Notes: generated from the letters alone by a model not told the origin. A DNA stretch of 64,000 nucleotides from Sphingopyxis sp. USTB-05 (GCF_023822045.1 NZ_CP084712.1:2356001-2420000), one strand, 5' to 3'. Positions 25,086 through 33,991 are shown, numbered from the stretch's first letter. Translations and numbers: made by a program.

Positions 25086-25361
25086 TTATTTCTTCTGGGT
25101 GTCGCCGACGCCGGTTTCGGACGGAGCGATCTCGCCATTGTCGTCCATCGCGTTGGCCTTTTCTTCGCCTTGCTCTTCGACGACATCGGCTTTCTGCTCC
25201 ATCGCCTCTTTGGCGGGACCTTCGGGCATCGCGTCGGCCTGGTCGTCGATCGCCTCGGCCTTCGCTTCGGCCTGATCCTCGACCTTGTCGGCGGCGGGGC
25301 TCTGGCAGGCGCCGAGCGCGAGGGCCGAGGTTGCGGCGAGGGTTACAAACAGCTTTTTCAT
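25086..25361 (-). CDS. Small acidic lipoprotein of the EcfG regulon
   Basis: Protein of 91 residues. MKKLFVTLAATSALALGAC is a lipoprotein signal ending in the lipobox Cys at residue 19. The mature part is helical and acidic, rich in Ala, Glu, Asp and Lys (VEDQAEAKAEAIDDQADAMPE). It has no recognised domain. Start 25361 was chosen for the signal peptide. A perfect EcfG-type promoter lies 32 bases upstream, so it is probably an envelope protein made under general stress. Confidence 0.8.
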   Translation of the reverse strand: MKKLFVTLAATSALALGACQSPAADKVEDQAEAKAEAIDDQADAMPEGPAKEAMEQKADVVEEQGEEKANAMDDNGEIAPSETGVGDTQKK

Positions 25362-25392
25362 CGAGACTCTCCCTGTTGATGACTGCCCTGCT

Positions 25393-25417
25393 AACGCGGC
25401 GAAGCCCACAGGGTTCC
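25393..25417 (-). promoter_or_regulatory. EcfG-type general stress promoter for the lipoprotein gene
   Basis: Minus strand GGAAC (25417-25413), 16 bases, CGTT (25396-25393). Exact match to the EcfG consensus, ending 31 bases before the start codon. Confidence 0.7.
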
Positions 25418-25440
25418 GCGAGCCTGCGCAATGGGCATCG

Positions 25441-26232
25441 TCAGCGTCGCGCTGCCATGATCCGCGCGATCATGTCTTCATCACGAAGCCGCCGCCAGCG
25501 GGCCTCGACGAAGCTGTGTACGCCGAACAGGAACAGCCCGGCGGCAACGAGCAGATAGAGCGGCGGATTGTCGGTGAGCGCCGAGAGCGCGTCGCCGAGG
25601 CCCTTGACCTCGCGGGCAGCGCCGAACCAGCCGCCGCGCACGAGCGAGGCGCCGATGACCGCGAACACGACCGCGCGCGCCGCAAGACCCGCCCGCCCGA
25701 CGGGCACGGCCCATGCAGGTGCTGCCGCATCGAAATCCTTTGTAAATTCGGTGGTCCAGGCCTTGACCGCCTGCTGCACGGCCGCCGCGAGGAAGGCGGC
25801 GCCGACGAGCCCGAGGAGCAGGCCGCCAAGCGGCAGTTCGAGCAGCATTCCCGCCGCCTCTTTCTCGCGGCCGTTTTCGGCGCCGCCGCCTGAGGCAAGG
25901 CGAAGCGCCGCCCAGGCGAGAATGAAATGGGCGATGCCGCTCGCGGCATAGCCTATCCGCACAGCGACGCCCTTCGCACCGGTTCCCTTGTTTTCGCTAT
26001 CGAGCGCCGCCCCGTACAGGCGATAGGCGCCGTAAAGCGCCAGACCCATCGCGAGAAGAGCAAGGAGGATCGAGCCAGCGGGCATATCGCGGACCGAGCG
26101 GAACACGGCTTGCGGACTGGCGTCGTCGGCCGACGAACCGGTGAGCGCTATCCATGCCAGCAAGCAATAGACGACGCCGCGCGCGAACCACCCCGTCCGC
26201 GCAAATGTCTCGAGCCGCCGCAACCTGTTCAT
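25441..26232 (-). CDS. DUF1206 membrane protein
   Basis: Protein of 263 residues built from three repeated two-helix units, the DUF1206 layout. Visible repeats: ARTGWFARGVVYCLLAWIAL near 11-30, IGYAASGIAHFILAW about 97-111, and VGRAGLAARAVVFAVIGASL about 182-201. Each carries a GxxARGVVY/AHFILA-like motif. Function unknown; these are often general-stress genes. ATG 26232 with an exact EcfG promoter 34 bases upstream fixes the start; a longer frame to 26340 runs through that promoter. Confidence 0.87.
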   Translation of the reverse strand: MNRLRRLETFARTGWFARGVVYCLLAWIALTGSSADDASPQAVFRSVRDMPAGSILLALLAMGLALYGAYRLYGAALDSENKGTGAKGVAVRIGYAASGIAHFILAWAALRLASGGGAENGREKEAAGMLLELPLGGLLLGLVGAAFLAAAVQQAVKAWTTEFTKDFDAAAPAWAVPVGRAGLAARAVVFAVIGASLVRGGWFGAAREVKGLGDALSALTDNPPLYLLVAAGLFLFGVHSFVEARWRRLRDEDMIARIMAARR

Positions 26233-26265
26233 AATGCCTGTCCCCGAATGTTGACCCATCAGGCC

Positions 26266-26290
26266 AACGCCCGCTGCACCCGGCAGTTCC
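26266..26290 (-). promoter_or_regulatory. EcfG-type general stress promoter for the DUF1206 gene
   Basis: Minus strand GGAAC (26290-26286), 16 bases, CGTT (26269-26266). Exact consensus, with the -10 about 34 bases before the ATG at 26232. Confidence 0.7.
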
Positions 26291-26397
26291 GCGCGGCTCC
26301 CACCCCGCCGCGGGTGCCCCCCCTCTCCCTTCCCGGCCACCCCGCGTCGCTCGCCGACACCCGTGCGCCCGATGCCGCCGTGACGAAGCTGCGCGGT

Positions 26398-27063
26398 TCA
26401 GCCGCAGCCTTTCGCAAAGGCGCCGGTCACGAAGTCGCGGCCGGTCCGCAGTCCGACCGGGTCGACGCTGTGCGCGACGCCGTAGGAGATATGCGTCTCG
26501 ACCTCGACGCCGAGCCGCTTCAACTGGCTCTCGGACATGTGCAGCGCCGCGATCGGCACGACGGGGTCGGCCGTGCCGTGCACCAGCAGGACCGGCGGTT
26601 TCGACGGAACATGATGCACGAGATCGGCCGCGCCCGCGAGCATGCCCGAATAGCCGACGATAGCGGCAACGGCGCGGGGGCGGCGAAGCCCGACCTGAAG
26701 CGCCATCATCGTGCCCTGGCTGAAACCCACAAGGGCGAGATCGGCCTCGCTGAGGTCATATTGCGCGAGCTTGCGATCGATGAACGCGTCGATCGCCGGC
26801 GCTGCCGACGCAGCGCCTGCAGCCAACGCCGCCGGGGCGAAACCCGACAGCCCCCACCATTGGTAGCCCCCGCCCATTATCGAACATCGCTGCGGTGCAT
26901 GCGGCGCAAGAAACAGCGTGTCTGGCAAGGCCTCCTGCCACTGCGGCGCCAGCGAAATCATGTCGGAGCCGCTCGACCCGAAGCCGTGGAGCAGCAGCAC
27001 GATGTTTTTGGGGGCGCCTCCGGAGCGAGGTTGCAGGCTGGCACCGTTCACGATCTTGGACAA
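26398..27063 (-). CDS. Phospholipase/carboxylesterase family alpha/beta hydrolase
   Basis: About 221 residues. The HGFGSSGSDMISLAPQW segment gives the oxyanion region, GFSQGTMMAL carries the nucleophilic Ser (GxSxG), HGTADPVVP the acid and YGVAHSVDP the His. The family contains carboxylesterases and lysophospholipases. The start is uncertain: TTG at 27063 preceded by GAGAGAAG gives the usual family length, while ATG at 27150 would add 29 residues of random-looking sequence with no clear ribosome-binding site. It is divergent from the SDR gene. Confidence 0.83.
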   Translation of the reverse strand: MSKIVNGASLQPRSGGAPKNIVLLLHGFGSSGSDMISLAPQWQEALPDTLFLAPHAPQRCSIMGGGYQWWGLSGFAPAALAAGAASAAPAIDAFIDRKLAQYDLSEADLALVGFSQGTMMALQVGLRRPRAVAAIVGYSGMLAGAADLVHHVPSKPPVLLVHGTADPVVPIAALHMSESQLKRLGVEVETHISYGVAHSVDPVGLRTGRDFVTGAFAKGCG

Positions 27064-27274
27064 ACTTCTTCTCTCAGCTTCGGCAGCGCAGGGCGCGCCC
27101 CCGGGCGGCAAGGATTGCAACGCTGCATAGGTAGAAAGTCGGCCGCGCATGTCCAGCCCATGGAATGTACCGGACAGCTCCGCCGCAGCGCAGCTCGGCA
27201 TGAGCCAAGTGCTCCGCAACCAAGTGTAGGACCCGCCGGTTTGTCGATGACAGGCAGAACAGGAGGAGTCGGCA

Positions 27275-28210
27275 ATGGCACGCAAATCAGAGGCCGGAAA
27301 GGTCGGAGAAACCGCGTCCGAGAAGCGCGGAAAACAGACGGCGGCAAGGAAACTGCGGAAGGAGGTCGGCGACACGAAGACGATCCGCACGCCGCCGAAA
27401 GACCGGGAATCCGATCTCGACCGCGCGCCGAAATGGGAGCCGCGCTATGCCGGTTCCGACCGGCTCAAGGACAAGGTCGCGATCGTGACCGGCGGCGACA
27501 GCGGGATCGGGCGCGCGGTAGCCGTATTGTTCGCCCGCGAAGGTGCGGACATCGCCATCGTTTACAAGAGCAACGAGGCCGATGCCGAGGAAACGGCTTC
27601 GCTCGTAGGCGCCGAAGGGCGCACCGCGATCCTCGTCAAAGCCGACGTGGGTAAAACCAGCGCCGGAAAGACTATCGTCGACAAGGTCGTGAGCAAGCTG
27701 AAGCGCATCGATGTTCTCGTCAACAATGCGGGCGAACAGCATCCGGCGGACGATATTCGCGACATCAGCCCAGAGCAGCTGCGGCGCACCTTCGCCACCA
27801 ATATCTTCGGCATGTTCTATCTTGTGCAGGCTGCGCTGCCGCATCTCAAGAAAGGCGCGGCGATCATCAATTGCACGAGCGTGACCATGTATCAGGGGAG
27901 CGGTGGTCTGCTTGACTATAGTGCGACCAAGGGCGCCATTACCGCCTTCACGCGCTCGCTCAGCGAGAATCTGATCGAGAAGGGCATCAGGGTGAATGCG
28001 GTCGCGCCCGGCCCGATCTGGACCCCGCTCAATCCACGCGGCGGAGCGCCTGCCGAAAAAGTCGAAAGTTTTGGCGAGACGACGCCGATGAAGCGACCGG
28101 GAGAGCCCAACGAGGTCGCACCGAGCTTCCTCTTTCTTGCGTGCGACGACAGCAGCTACATGTCGGGCCAGGTGCTCCACCCGAACGGCGGAACGGTCGT
28201 CAACGGATAG
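27275..28210 (+). CDS. Short-chain dehydrogenase with basic N-terminal extension (YghA/glucose dehydrogenase-like)
   Basis: Protein of 311 residues. Residues 1-50 are a Lys/Arg-rich extension. The SDR core has TGGDSGIGRAVA (cofactor motif), NNAGEQ, and catalytic YSATK. The PPKDRESDLDRAPKWEPRYAGSDRL-like pre-domain, split here around residues 40-65, is the hallmark of a group of SDRs near E. coli YghA, often stress-induced. The substrate is unknown. AGGAGG precedes ATG 27275. Confidence 0.9.
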   Translation: MARKSEAGKVGETASEKRGKQTAARKLRKEVGDTKTIRTPPKDRESDLDRAPKWEPRYAGSDRLKDKVAIVTGGDSGIGRAVAVLFAREGADIAIVYKSNEADAEETASLVGAEGRTAILVKADVGKTSAGKTIVDKVVSKLKRIDVLVNNAGEQHPADDIRDISPEQLRRTFATNIFGMFYLVQAALPHLKKGAAIINCTSVTMYQGSGGLLDYSATKGAITAFTRSLSENLIEKGIRVNAVAPGPIWTPLNPRGGAPAEKVESFGETTPMKRPGEPNEVAPSFLFLACDDSSYMSGQVLHPNGGTVVNG

Positions 28211-28400
28211 ACCGCGCCGAGCGGCAATCATATCTGGGCGCCGCCGCCGCTCGCAACGATTGTCACGCGGCGCCGACACGGCCAGCGCGCTCGTGTCCGT
28301 CTCCGCAAGCGAGGTCTTGCATGCCACGGATTAGCGTCTTTAGCGAAACCCCAAGATGTTCCGTTGGTTGACCAAAGGGGGCCGGATAGGGAGAATTGTC

Positions 28401-28697
28401 ATGCCCCGTGGGGACAAATCGAGCTACACCGACAAGCAAAAGCGCAAGGCCGAGCATATCGAAGAAAGTTATGAGAAGCGCGGCGTCGGCAAAAAGGAAG
28501 CGGAGAGCCGCGCATGGGCAACGGTGAACAAGGAGTCGGGCGGCGGCAACAAATCGGGTTCCGGCCGTGGCCAGCCCGATACCCATGAAGCCTCGAGAAA
28601 AGGTGGTCGCAAAAGCGGTGCGGGCAAGAGTAGCGAAGAGCGATCGGCGGCAGCGAAAAAGGGTTGGGAAACGCGCCGCCGAAATGCCAAGGGATAG
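28401..28697 (+). CDS. Small basic stress-associated protein (annotated elsewhere as plasmid stabilisation protein)
   Basis: Protein of 98 residues, very hydrophilic: MPRGDKSSYTDKQKRKAEHI, EESYEKRGVGKKEAESRAWA, then a Gly/Ser/Lys-rich tail. Homologues of this type are often labelled plasmid stabilisation protein without evidence. The KRKAEHIEESYEKRG region is a likely helix. ATG 28401 follows AGGGAGA. Function unknown; probably nucleic-acid associated. Confidence 0.75.
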   Translation: MPRGDKSSYTDKQKRKAEHIEESYEKRGVGKKEAESRAWATVNKESGGGNKSGSGRGQPDTHEASRKGGRKSGAGKSSEERSAAAKKGWETRRRNAKG

Positions 28698-28733
28698 CGG
28701 CGGACGAGATTAGCAAGGACCGACAAAGAGCCC

Positions 28734-28958
28734 CTATACGGGCGCTCCGGTCCAGGCAGCGCCGCTCTCACCCTCATAAGATTTCAGGCGATCGACTAGG
28801 CTTCGGCGCTCCGCCGCTACCTCGCGCAGGAGGAGGATCGCGGCCTCCCGGTCGAGGCCGACAGGATCAAGGCGTCCTTGATCGATCCGCGCGATGAGAT
28901 CGGAGAGGAATTTCAGTTCTTGCCCGGCCAGCATTAGAAATATGTCGCTCTGGTTCAT
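28734..28958 (-). CDS. Hypothetical protein (74 aa)
   Basis: Starts MNQSDIFLMLAGQELKFLSD; helical with a Leu-rich face and a charged middle (LLREVAAERRSLVDRLKSYEG). No signal peptide. Not recognised. It is convergent with the small basic protein gene, 36 bases apart. Confidence 0.55.
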   Translation of the reverse strand: MNQSDIFLMLAGQELKFLSDLIARIDQGRLDPVGLDREAAILLLREVAAERRSLVDRLKSYEGESGAAWTGAPV

Positions 28959-29321
28959 GCTTGTTCAACGCCCCGGCGCCCCGGCGGGCTGCATGCGGCG
29001 GGAGTGAAGTCCGACCTGTAATGCTCCATGACGCTGCCTCGTTCGCGCATTCGCCACGCCGACTTCGCAATCTTCCGACGCGACAGGACATGGGGCCGCG
29101 CTCAATCCGGACCACGCATGCGAGGAATCGGTATAACCTGCGTTAATCAGACCGGGATTTCGGGCCTTTTCCCAGAAGCAGGGGCAACTCGCTCGCTTGC
29201 GCGGCGTTCGGTTGGAGATGGTTCAGCCGGTCGCGAAATTTCGAAAACCGCGGAGAGTCTCAGCGCGCCGCGATCGGGTCGAGCTCGCACGCCTCCGCCC
29301 CGACCCTGGAAGGTTGATCCT
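28959..29321. other. Upstream region of manC with an EcfG-like element
   Basis: No gene seen. On the plus strand GCAAC (29184-29188), 16 bases, CGTT (29205-29208) is an EcfG-like site with one mismatch, but it lies 114 bases before the manC start, so its relevance is doubtful. A frame open upstream of manC from 29028 has no sensible start and is not coding-like. Confidence 0.35.
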
Positions 29322-30353
29322 ATGTCTGCGACGATCCAGCCCGTCATTCTTTGCGGCGGCGCGGGTACGCGCCTCTGGCCCGCTTCCCGCGGCGCGCGGG
29401 CCAAACAGTTTCTCGACATCATCGGAAAAGAGAGCCTGTTCGCCCGCACGCTCGATCGGGCAAGCGGAGCCGGCTTTTCGGCGCCGCTCATCGTGTGCGG
29501 CGCCGAGCATGTCGCGATGGTGCGCGAGCAATCCGAGGGTCGCGACCTTCGGCTGATCGTCGAGCCCGCGGCGCGCAACACCGCTGCCGCCATCGCGCTC
29601 GCGGTCGCTTCGTCGGCCGATAACGTGCTGCTGCTCGTCATGCCGAGCGATCATGTCATCGCCGATGTAGCCGCATTCCGGGGCGGCATCGCCAAAGCCG
29701 CCGATCTGGCGCGCGACGACTGGCTGGTCACATTTGGCATCGCCCCCGATCGACCCGACACGGGCTTCGGCTACATCGCCAGCGGCCCACCGCTCGGCGG
29801 CGCGGGATTTGCCGTCGCCCGCTTCGTCGAGAAGCCGCCCCTCGCCGATGCCGAAGCTATGCTTCGCGAGGGTGGCTACAGCTGGAACGCCGGCATCTTC
29901 CTCTTCCGGGCCGGTCGCATGCGCGAGGCGATGCTCACGCATTGCCCGGCCATATATCGCGCGGCGGAAGCCGCGGTCGCTAATGCGCTGCACGATGGCG
30001 ATGCCCTTCACGCGGCAAGCGCGCCGTTCGAACAGGCGCCCTCTGATTCGATCGACTATGCCGTGATGGAGAAAGACGCCCGCGTCGCGGTCGTCCCCGT
30101 GTCGATGGGCTGGTCGGACCTCGGCAGCTGGCAGGCGGTGCACGCGCTCGCAGGTGCCGACGCGGCCGGTAATGCTTGCAGCGACGATCTTTTCGCACAC
30201 GACAGCCATAATTGCCTCGTCCGCGCACCCGGAAAACGCGTGTCGCTCGTCGGCATGGACAATGTCGGCGTCATCGTCGACGGCGACGATATCCTCGTTA
30301 TCGCGCTCGACCGATCGCAGGAGGTCCGCGCCGCAGCCAAGGCGCGCGCCTGA
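29322..30353 (+). CDS. manC: Mannose-1-phosphate guanylyltransferase
   Basis: Protein of 343 residues. The nucleotidyltransferase signature GGAGTRLWPASRG is at 12-24, MPSDHVI near 108, FVEKPPLADAE near 168, and WNAGIFLF near 187. It makes GDP-mannose from mannose-1-phosphate and GTP for polysaccharide or glycolipid synthesis. It lacks the C-terminal isomerase domain of the long ManC type; a separate mannose-6-phosphate isomerase gene lies at 37.3-38.1 kb. GGAAGG precedes ATG 29322. Confidence 0.9.
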   Translation: MSATIQPVILCGGAGTRLWPASRGARAKQFLDIIGKESLFARTLDRASGAGFSAPLIVCGAEHVAMVREQSEGRDLRLIVEPAARNTAAAIALAVASSADNVLLLVMPSDHVIADVAAFRGGIAKAADLARDDWLVTFGIAPDRPDTGFGYIASGPPLGGAGFAVARFVEKPPLADAEAMLREGGYSWNAGIFLFRAGRMREAMLTHCPAIYRAAEAAVANALHDGDALHAASAPFEQAPSDSIDYAVMEKDARVAVVPVSMGWSDLGSWQAVHALAGADAAGNACSDDLFAHDSHNCLVRAPGKRVSLVGMDNVGVIVDGDDILVIALDRSQEVRAAAKARA

Positions 30354-30384
30354 AGTCCATGCCGCGCCCCGCTTTCCAAAGGGG

Positions 30385-30648
30385 TCAACGCAGCTGACTG
30401 TCCTTGCTTCCCCGGCGGTTGAAACCGGCCGGACGGCGTTCGGCGTCGCGAAGCGTCTGGCACCCGATGCAGGTACGGCTCGCAGGCAAGGCCTTTCGCC
30501 GCGCCTGCGGAATCCGCTCGCCGCAATCGTCGCAATAGTCCGCGCCCTTGCCGGACAGCAGCCTCAGGCGCGCCTCCTTGACGGCATCGCTCACCGTGTC
30601 GTCGATCTGCTCCTGAACGGCGCCGTCGCGCGCCCAGCCATTCGCCAT
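30385..30648 (-). CDS. DksA/TraR-type C4 zinc-finger protein (short)
   Basis: Protein of 87 residues. An N-terminal helix is followed by the zinc finger CDDCGERIPQARRKALP and CIGCQTLRD, with four cysteines (about 39, 42, 60, 63). This is the TraR/DksA zinc-finger layout without the long coiled coil, so the protein may modulate RNA polymerase or bind DNA. It begins MANGWARDGAVQEQIDDTVSD. An EcfG-like element is upstream. Convergent with manC. Confidence 0.85.
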   Translation of the reverse strand: MANGWARDGAVQEQIDDTVSDAVKEARLRLLSGKGADYCDDCGERIPQARRKALPASRTCIGCQTLRDAERRPAGFNRRGSKDSQLR

Positions 30649-30681
30649 GTTGAAGCTCCATGTCTCGGGGGCGAAAATGGG

Positions 30682-30707
30682 AACGCATGGCGGGGCGGGC
30701 AAGTTGC
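30682..30707 (-). promoter_or_regulatory. EcfG-like promoter candidate for the DksA/TraR-type gene
   Basis: Minus strand GCAAC (30707-30703), 17 bases, CGTT (30685-30682). One mismatch in the -35. It ends 33 bases before the start codon. The same spacer would also have to hold the divergent ligD promoter. Confidence 0.42.
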
Positions 30708-30750
30708 CCCGCCGCCGGGAACGATCGCGGCGCCGGATGGTCTTGAGTCC

Positions 30751-32634
30751 ATGGCCAGAAAGACCGCCGCACCGAGCCCTGCAGACCGCGCCCCCTCTTC
30801 GAAGCGCGGCGAACGAAAGGCTGCGGCTCCCCCGCCCTTTCGTCCGGTCCAGCTGGCGACGCTCGTCGACAGCATTCCCGCCGGCAGGGGCTGGGTTCAC
30901 GAGATGAAATATGACGGCTACCGCCTGCTGATCGCGGTCGGCGGCGGCGAGGCCCGCGCCTATACGCGCTCGGGTCTCGACTGGTCGGAGCGCTTCGCGC
31001 CGCTCCTCGCCGAGGCCGCAAAGCTGAAGGTAGACAGCGCGCTGATCGACGGTGAAGCGGTCGTGCTCGATGCTGAAGGCCGCTCAAGCTTCCAGTCACT
31101 GCAAAATGCCCTCAAGGCCACCCCGGACAGCATCGACTATTTCGCCTTCGATCTGCTCGCGCTGGACGGCGAGGATCTGACCCCCCTCCCCCTCCTCGAC
31201 CGCAAGGCGCATCTTGCCAAAATTCTTCCCAAGGCCTCCAGGCATATCCGCTACTCGGATCATATCGCGGGCAGCGGCGAGGCATTGCTCGAGAGTTTCT
31301 GCGCTGCGGGTCTCGAAGGGGTCATCTCGAAAAAGGGCGATGCGCGCTATGTCGGCGCGCGCGCGGGAAGCTGGCTCAAGGCCAAGTGCATCAAGCGGCA
31401 GGAGTTCGTCATCGTCGGCTGGACGCCTTCCGACAAGTCGCGCGCGTTCCGCTCGCTGATGCTTGGCGTCCATGAGAAGGGCGCGCTGCGCTACGCGGGC
31501 AAGGTCGGGACCGGTTTCGATACCGAGGAGCTCTTCCGCCTCCAGGCGATGATGAAGCCGCTCGAACGAAAGGAGCCGACGGTGAAGGCGCCCCGCACCG
31601 AGACGCGCGGCGCGCACTGGATCGAGCCGAAGCTCGTCGCCGAGATCGCCTTCACCGAGATGACGAACGATGGCACGCTCCGCCACCCGAGCTATCTCGG
31701 CCTTCGTGAGGACAAGAAGCCCGAAGCGGTCGTGATCGAAAGCGAAGCGGCGGTCGCCGAGGTGGCGCACGCCTCGCCGGTACCGATCAGCAACCCCGAC
31801 CGGGTCATCTTTCCCGAGGCGGGGCTCACCAAGGGCGAGCTTGCAGAATATTATGCCGCGGTCGCGCCGATCATGCTGCCGTGGGCGGGTTCGCGCCCGA
31901 TCAGCCTCGTGCGCTGTCCGCAGGGCCGCGCCAAGAAATGCTTCTTCCAGAAACATGATGCCGGAAGCTTCGGCGATGCGGTGAAGCAGGTCGCGATCGA
32001 GGAGAAGGATGGCGACAACCAGCCCTATCTCTATATGGACACGCCCGAGGGCCTGATGACCTGCGTCCAAATGGGCACGATCGAATTCCATGGCTGGGGC
32101 GCGCGCATCGAGGATGTCGAGAAGGCCGATCGGCTCGTCTTCGATCTCGATCCCGACGTCGGTCTCGATTTCGAGGCGGTCCGCAGCGCCGCCTTCCAGT
32201 TCCGCGACATCCTGAAGCAGATGGGCCTCGAGACCTTCCCGATGCTCACCGGCGGCAAGGGCGTCCATGTGATCGCCCCGCTCGTGCCGCGCGCCGAATG
32301 GCCCGAGGTCAAAGACTTCGCGCACCGGCTCGCCCGCGCCGTCGCCCAGATGGATTCCGACCGCTTCACCGCCGCCCTCCCCAAGGCGCAGCGCAAGGGC
32401 CGGATCTTCGTCGATTATCTCCGCAACCAGCGCGGCGCGACCGCGGTGATGCCCTATTCGGCGCGGGCCCGTGAAGGCGCGCCGGTCGCCGCGCCCATCA
32501 GCTGGAAGGAAATGGAGACGATCGACAAGCCTTCGCATTTCCGCATCACCGACGCGAAGGAGCTTCTGAAGCGCGCGAGCCTCAAGGCGCTGCAAGGCTG
32601 GGGCCGCGCCGACCAGACGCTGCCCGACCTGTGA
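30751..32634 (+). CDS. ligD: DNA ligase D, ligase and polymerase domains, no phosphoesterase domain
   Basis: Protein of 627 residues for non-homologous end joining. The N-terminal part (about 30-330) is an ATP-dependent ligase: catalytic Lys K53 in EMKYDGYR, ALIDGEAVV, GLEGVISKK and the LKAKCIKR motif. The C-terminal part (about 340-627) is the primase-like polymerase with DLDPD (465-469) and D555 (IFVDYLRN). There is no 3'-phosphoesterase domain: the frame upstream of 30751 has none of its motifs and is unlike protein. Xth overlaps the stop by four bases and Ku follows 1.4 kb later. Confidence 0.93.
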   Translation: MARKTAAPSPADRAPSSKRGERKAAAPPPFRPVQLATLVDSIPAGRGWVHEMKYDGYRLLIAVGGGEARAYTRSGLDWSERFAPLLAEAAKLKVDSALIDGEAVVLDAEGRSSFQSLQNALKATPDSIDYFAFDLLALDGEDLTPLPLLDRKAHLAKILPKASRHIRYSDHIAGSGEALLESFCAAGLEGVISKKGDARYVGARAGSWLKAKCIKRQEFVIVGWTPSDKSRAFRSLMLGVHEKGALRYAGKVGTGFDTEELFRLQAMMKPLERKEPTVKAPRTETRGAHWIEPKLVAEIAFTEMTNDGTLRHPSYLGLREDKKPEAVVIESEAAVAEVAHASPVPISNPDRVIFPEAGLTKGELAEYYAAVAPIMLPWAGSRPISLVRCPQGRAKKCFFQKHDAGSFGDAVKQVAIEEKDGDNQPYLYMDTPEGLMTCVQMGTIEFHGWGARIEDVEKADRLVFDLDPDVGLDFEAVRSAAFQFRDILKQMGLETFPMLTGGKGVHVIAPLVPRAEWPEVKDFAHRLARAVAQMDSDRFTAALPKAQRKGRIFVDYLRNQRGATAVMPYSARAREGAPVAAPISWKEMETIDKPSHFRITDAKELLKRASLKALQGWGRADQTLPDL

Positions 32635-33434
32635 AGATCGCGACCTATAATGTGAACGGCATCGGCGGCCGCCTCGACATTCTGCTCGGCTGGCTCGCGC
32701 AGGCCGAGCCCGACATCGTTTGCCTGCAGGAATTGAAAGCCCCTCAGGAGCAATTCCCCGAGAAGGCGATCCGCGACGCGGGCTATGACGTGATCTGGCA
32801 CGGCCAGAGCCGCTGGAACGGCGTCGCTATGCTGAGCCGCGTCGGCGAAATCCACGAAACGCGCCGCGGGCTCCCCGGCGATCCCGGCGACGTGCAGAGC
32901 CGCTATATCGAGGCCGCGGTCGGCGGCATCCTCGTCGCCGGCCTCTATCTTCCCAACGGCAACCCCTGGCCCGGTCCGAAGTTCGATTACAAGATGCAGT
33001 GGATGGCGCGGCTCGACGCGCATCTGACAACGCTCTTCGACCTCGATGCCCCCGTCGTCATCTGCGGCGACTTCAACGTCATTCCCACCGACCTCGATGT
33101 GTACAAGCCCGCGAACTGGAAGAAGGACGCGCTCTTCGCGCCCGAAGCCAAAGCCGCCTACCGGCGCATCCTCGACCAAGGCTGGACCGATGCGATCCGC
33201 CATTTGCATCCCGAGGAGCGCATCTACAGCTTCTGGGCTTATTGGCGGCGCTCGTTCGAACGCAATGCCGGCATCCGCATCGACCATCTGCTTCTCAACA
33301 AGCCCGCGGCGAAGCGGCTCGAGGCCGCCGGCGTCGACACCCGCCCGCGGGCGCTCGACAAGACGAGCGACCATGCGCCGGCCTGGATCGAACTTGGCGC
33401 GGGCTCCACAAAGCGAAAGCGCAGGGCGTCATGA
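32631..33434 (+). CDS. xth: Exodeoxyribonuclease III / AP endonuclease
   Basis: Protein of 267 residues from GTG. EEP-fold motifs: MKIATYNVNGIGGRL, E34 in CLQELK, GDFNVIPTD near 147, WAYWRRSFERN and the terminal TSDHAP. It nicks DNA 5' to abasic sites and removes 3'-blocking groups. It is translationally coupled to ligD (GTGA overlap) and to the next small gene (ATGA), so it is part of the end-joining cluster and may prepare damaged 3' ends that a phosphoesterase domain would otherwise handle. Confidence 0.93.
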   Translation: MKIATYNVNGIGGRLDILLGWLAQAEPDIVCLQELKAPQEQFPEKAIRDAGYDVIWHGQSRWNGVAMLSRVGEIHETRRGLPGDPGDVQSRYIEAAVGGILVAGLYLPNGNPWPGPKFDYKMQWMARLDAHLTTLFDLDAPVVICGDFNVIPTDLDVYKPANWKKDALFAPEAKAAYRRILDQGWTDAIRHLHPEERIYSFWAYWRRSFERNAGIRIDHLLLNKPAAKRLEAAGVDTRPRALDKTSDHAPAWIELGAGSTKRKRRAS

Positions 33435-33808
33435 CGCGCACCATCGCCGGCTGGAAGCTTCCGCCCGCCGAGCGCGACCGGCTGCTCGAACGGTTCGAAC
33501 CGCGCTATGCCGAGCTGGTTGCCGACCATGTGACGCTTCGTTTCGGGACCGCCGAGGACACGCCCCTACCCGCCGCGCACGCGGGCGAGATCGTCGGCGA
33601 AGTCGACGACGGCGCGGGCGTCCAGGCGCTCGTCGTGCGCATCGGCGGCACCACCGATCGCGGCGACGGCAGCCATTATCATATCACCTGGTCGCTTGGG
33701 CCGGGCCGCGAGGCGAAGGAGAGCAACGACGTGCTCGCCGCAACGAAATGGCAGCGGGTGCATCCTCCGATCGCCATCGCGCTCGCGCCCGCGCGCTGGA
33801 CCGTCTGA
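33431..33808 (+). CDS. Small protein with two HxT motifs, in the end-joining cluster
   Basis: Protein of 125 residues starting at an ATG that overlaps the Xth stop. Two motifs stand out: HVTL (H33, T35) and HITW (H84, T86). Paired H-x-T/S motifs are the active site of 2H phosphoesterases such as LigT and the phosphodiesterase domain of fungal tRNA ligase, but the spacing (51 residues) is short for that family. The rest has VVRIGGTTDRGDG before the second motif and KESNDVLAATKWQRV after it. The 2H assignment is a hypothesis; gene and coupling are clear. Confidence 0.75.
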   Translation: MTRTIAGWKLPPAERDRLLERFEPRYAELVADHVTLRFGTAEDTPLPAAHAGEIVGEVDDGAGVQALVVRIGGTTDRGDGSHYHITWSLGPGREAKESNDVLAATKWQRVHPPIAIALAPARWTV

Positions 33809-33936
33809 CAAGCTCGGATCGGCAAGTCGCGGGCCGCGAAAACGGCAGGCGCGCGCGTTCGCGACTGTCCGGCCATTTCCAGCTCCCGCTTTCGATCCCG
33901 TTGCGGCGATCGGGCTTCCCTTCCCATCGCCGGCGC

Positions 33937-33961
33937 GGAACGCTCGGCGACCGCGCGCATT
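33937..33961 (+). promoter_or_regulatory. EcfG-like promoter candidate for ku
   Basis: GGAAC (33937-33941), 16 bases, CATT (33958-33961), one mismatch in the -10, ending 30 bases before the ku start. The same -10 variant occurs before the PfpI-like gene. Confidence 0.45.
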
Positions 33962-33991
33962 GAAGGAGCATTGGCAAAGGAGTGAGTGACG

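Noticed and set aside
30154..30750. In-frame upstream extension of ligD that might hold a phosphoesterase domain
   Set aside because: It overlaps manC and the DksA/TraR-type gene in other frames and has no phosphoesterase motifs such as HxxxH or FRLE.
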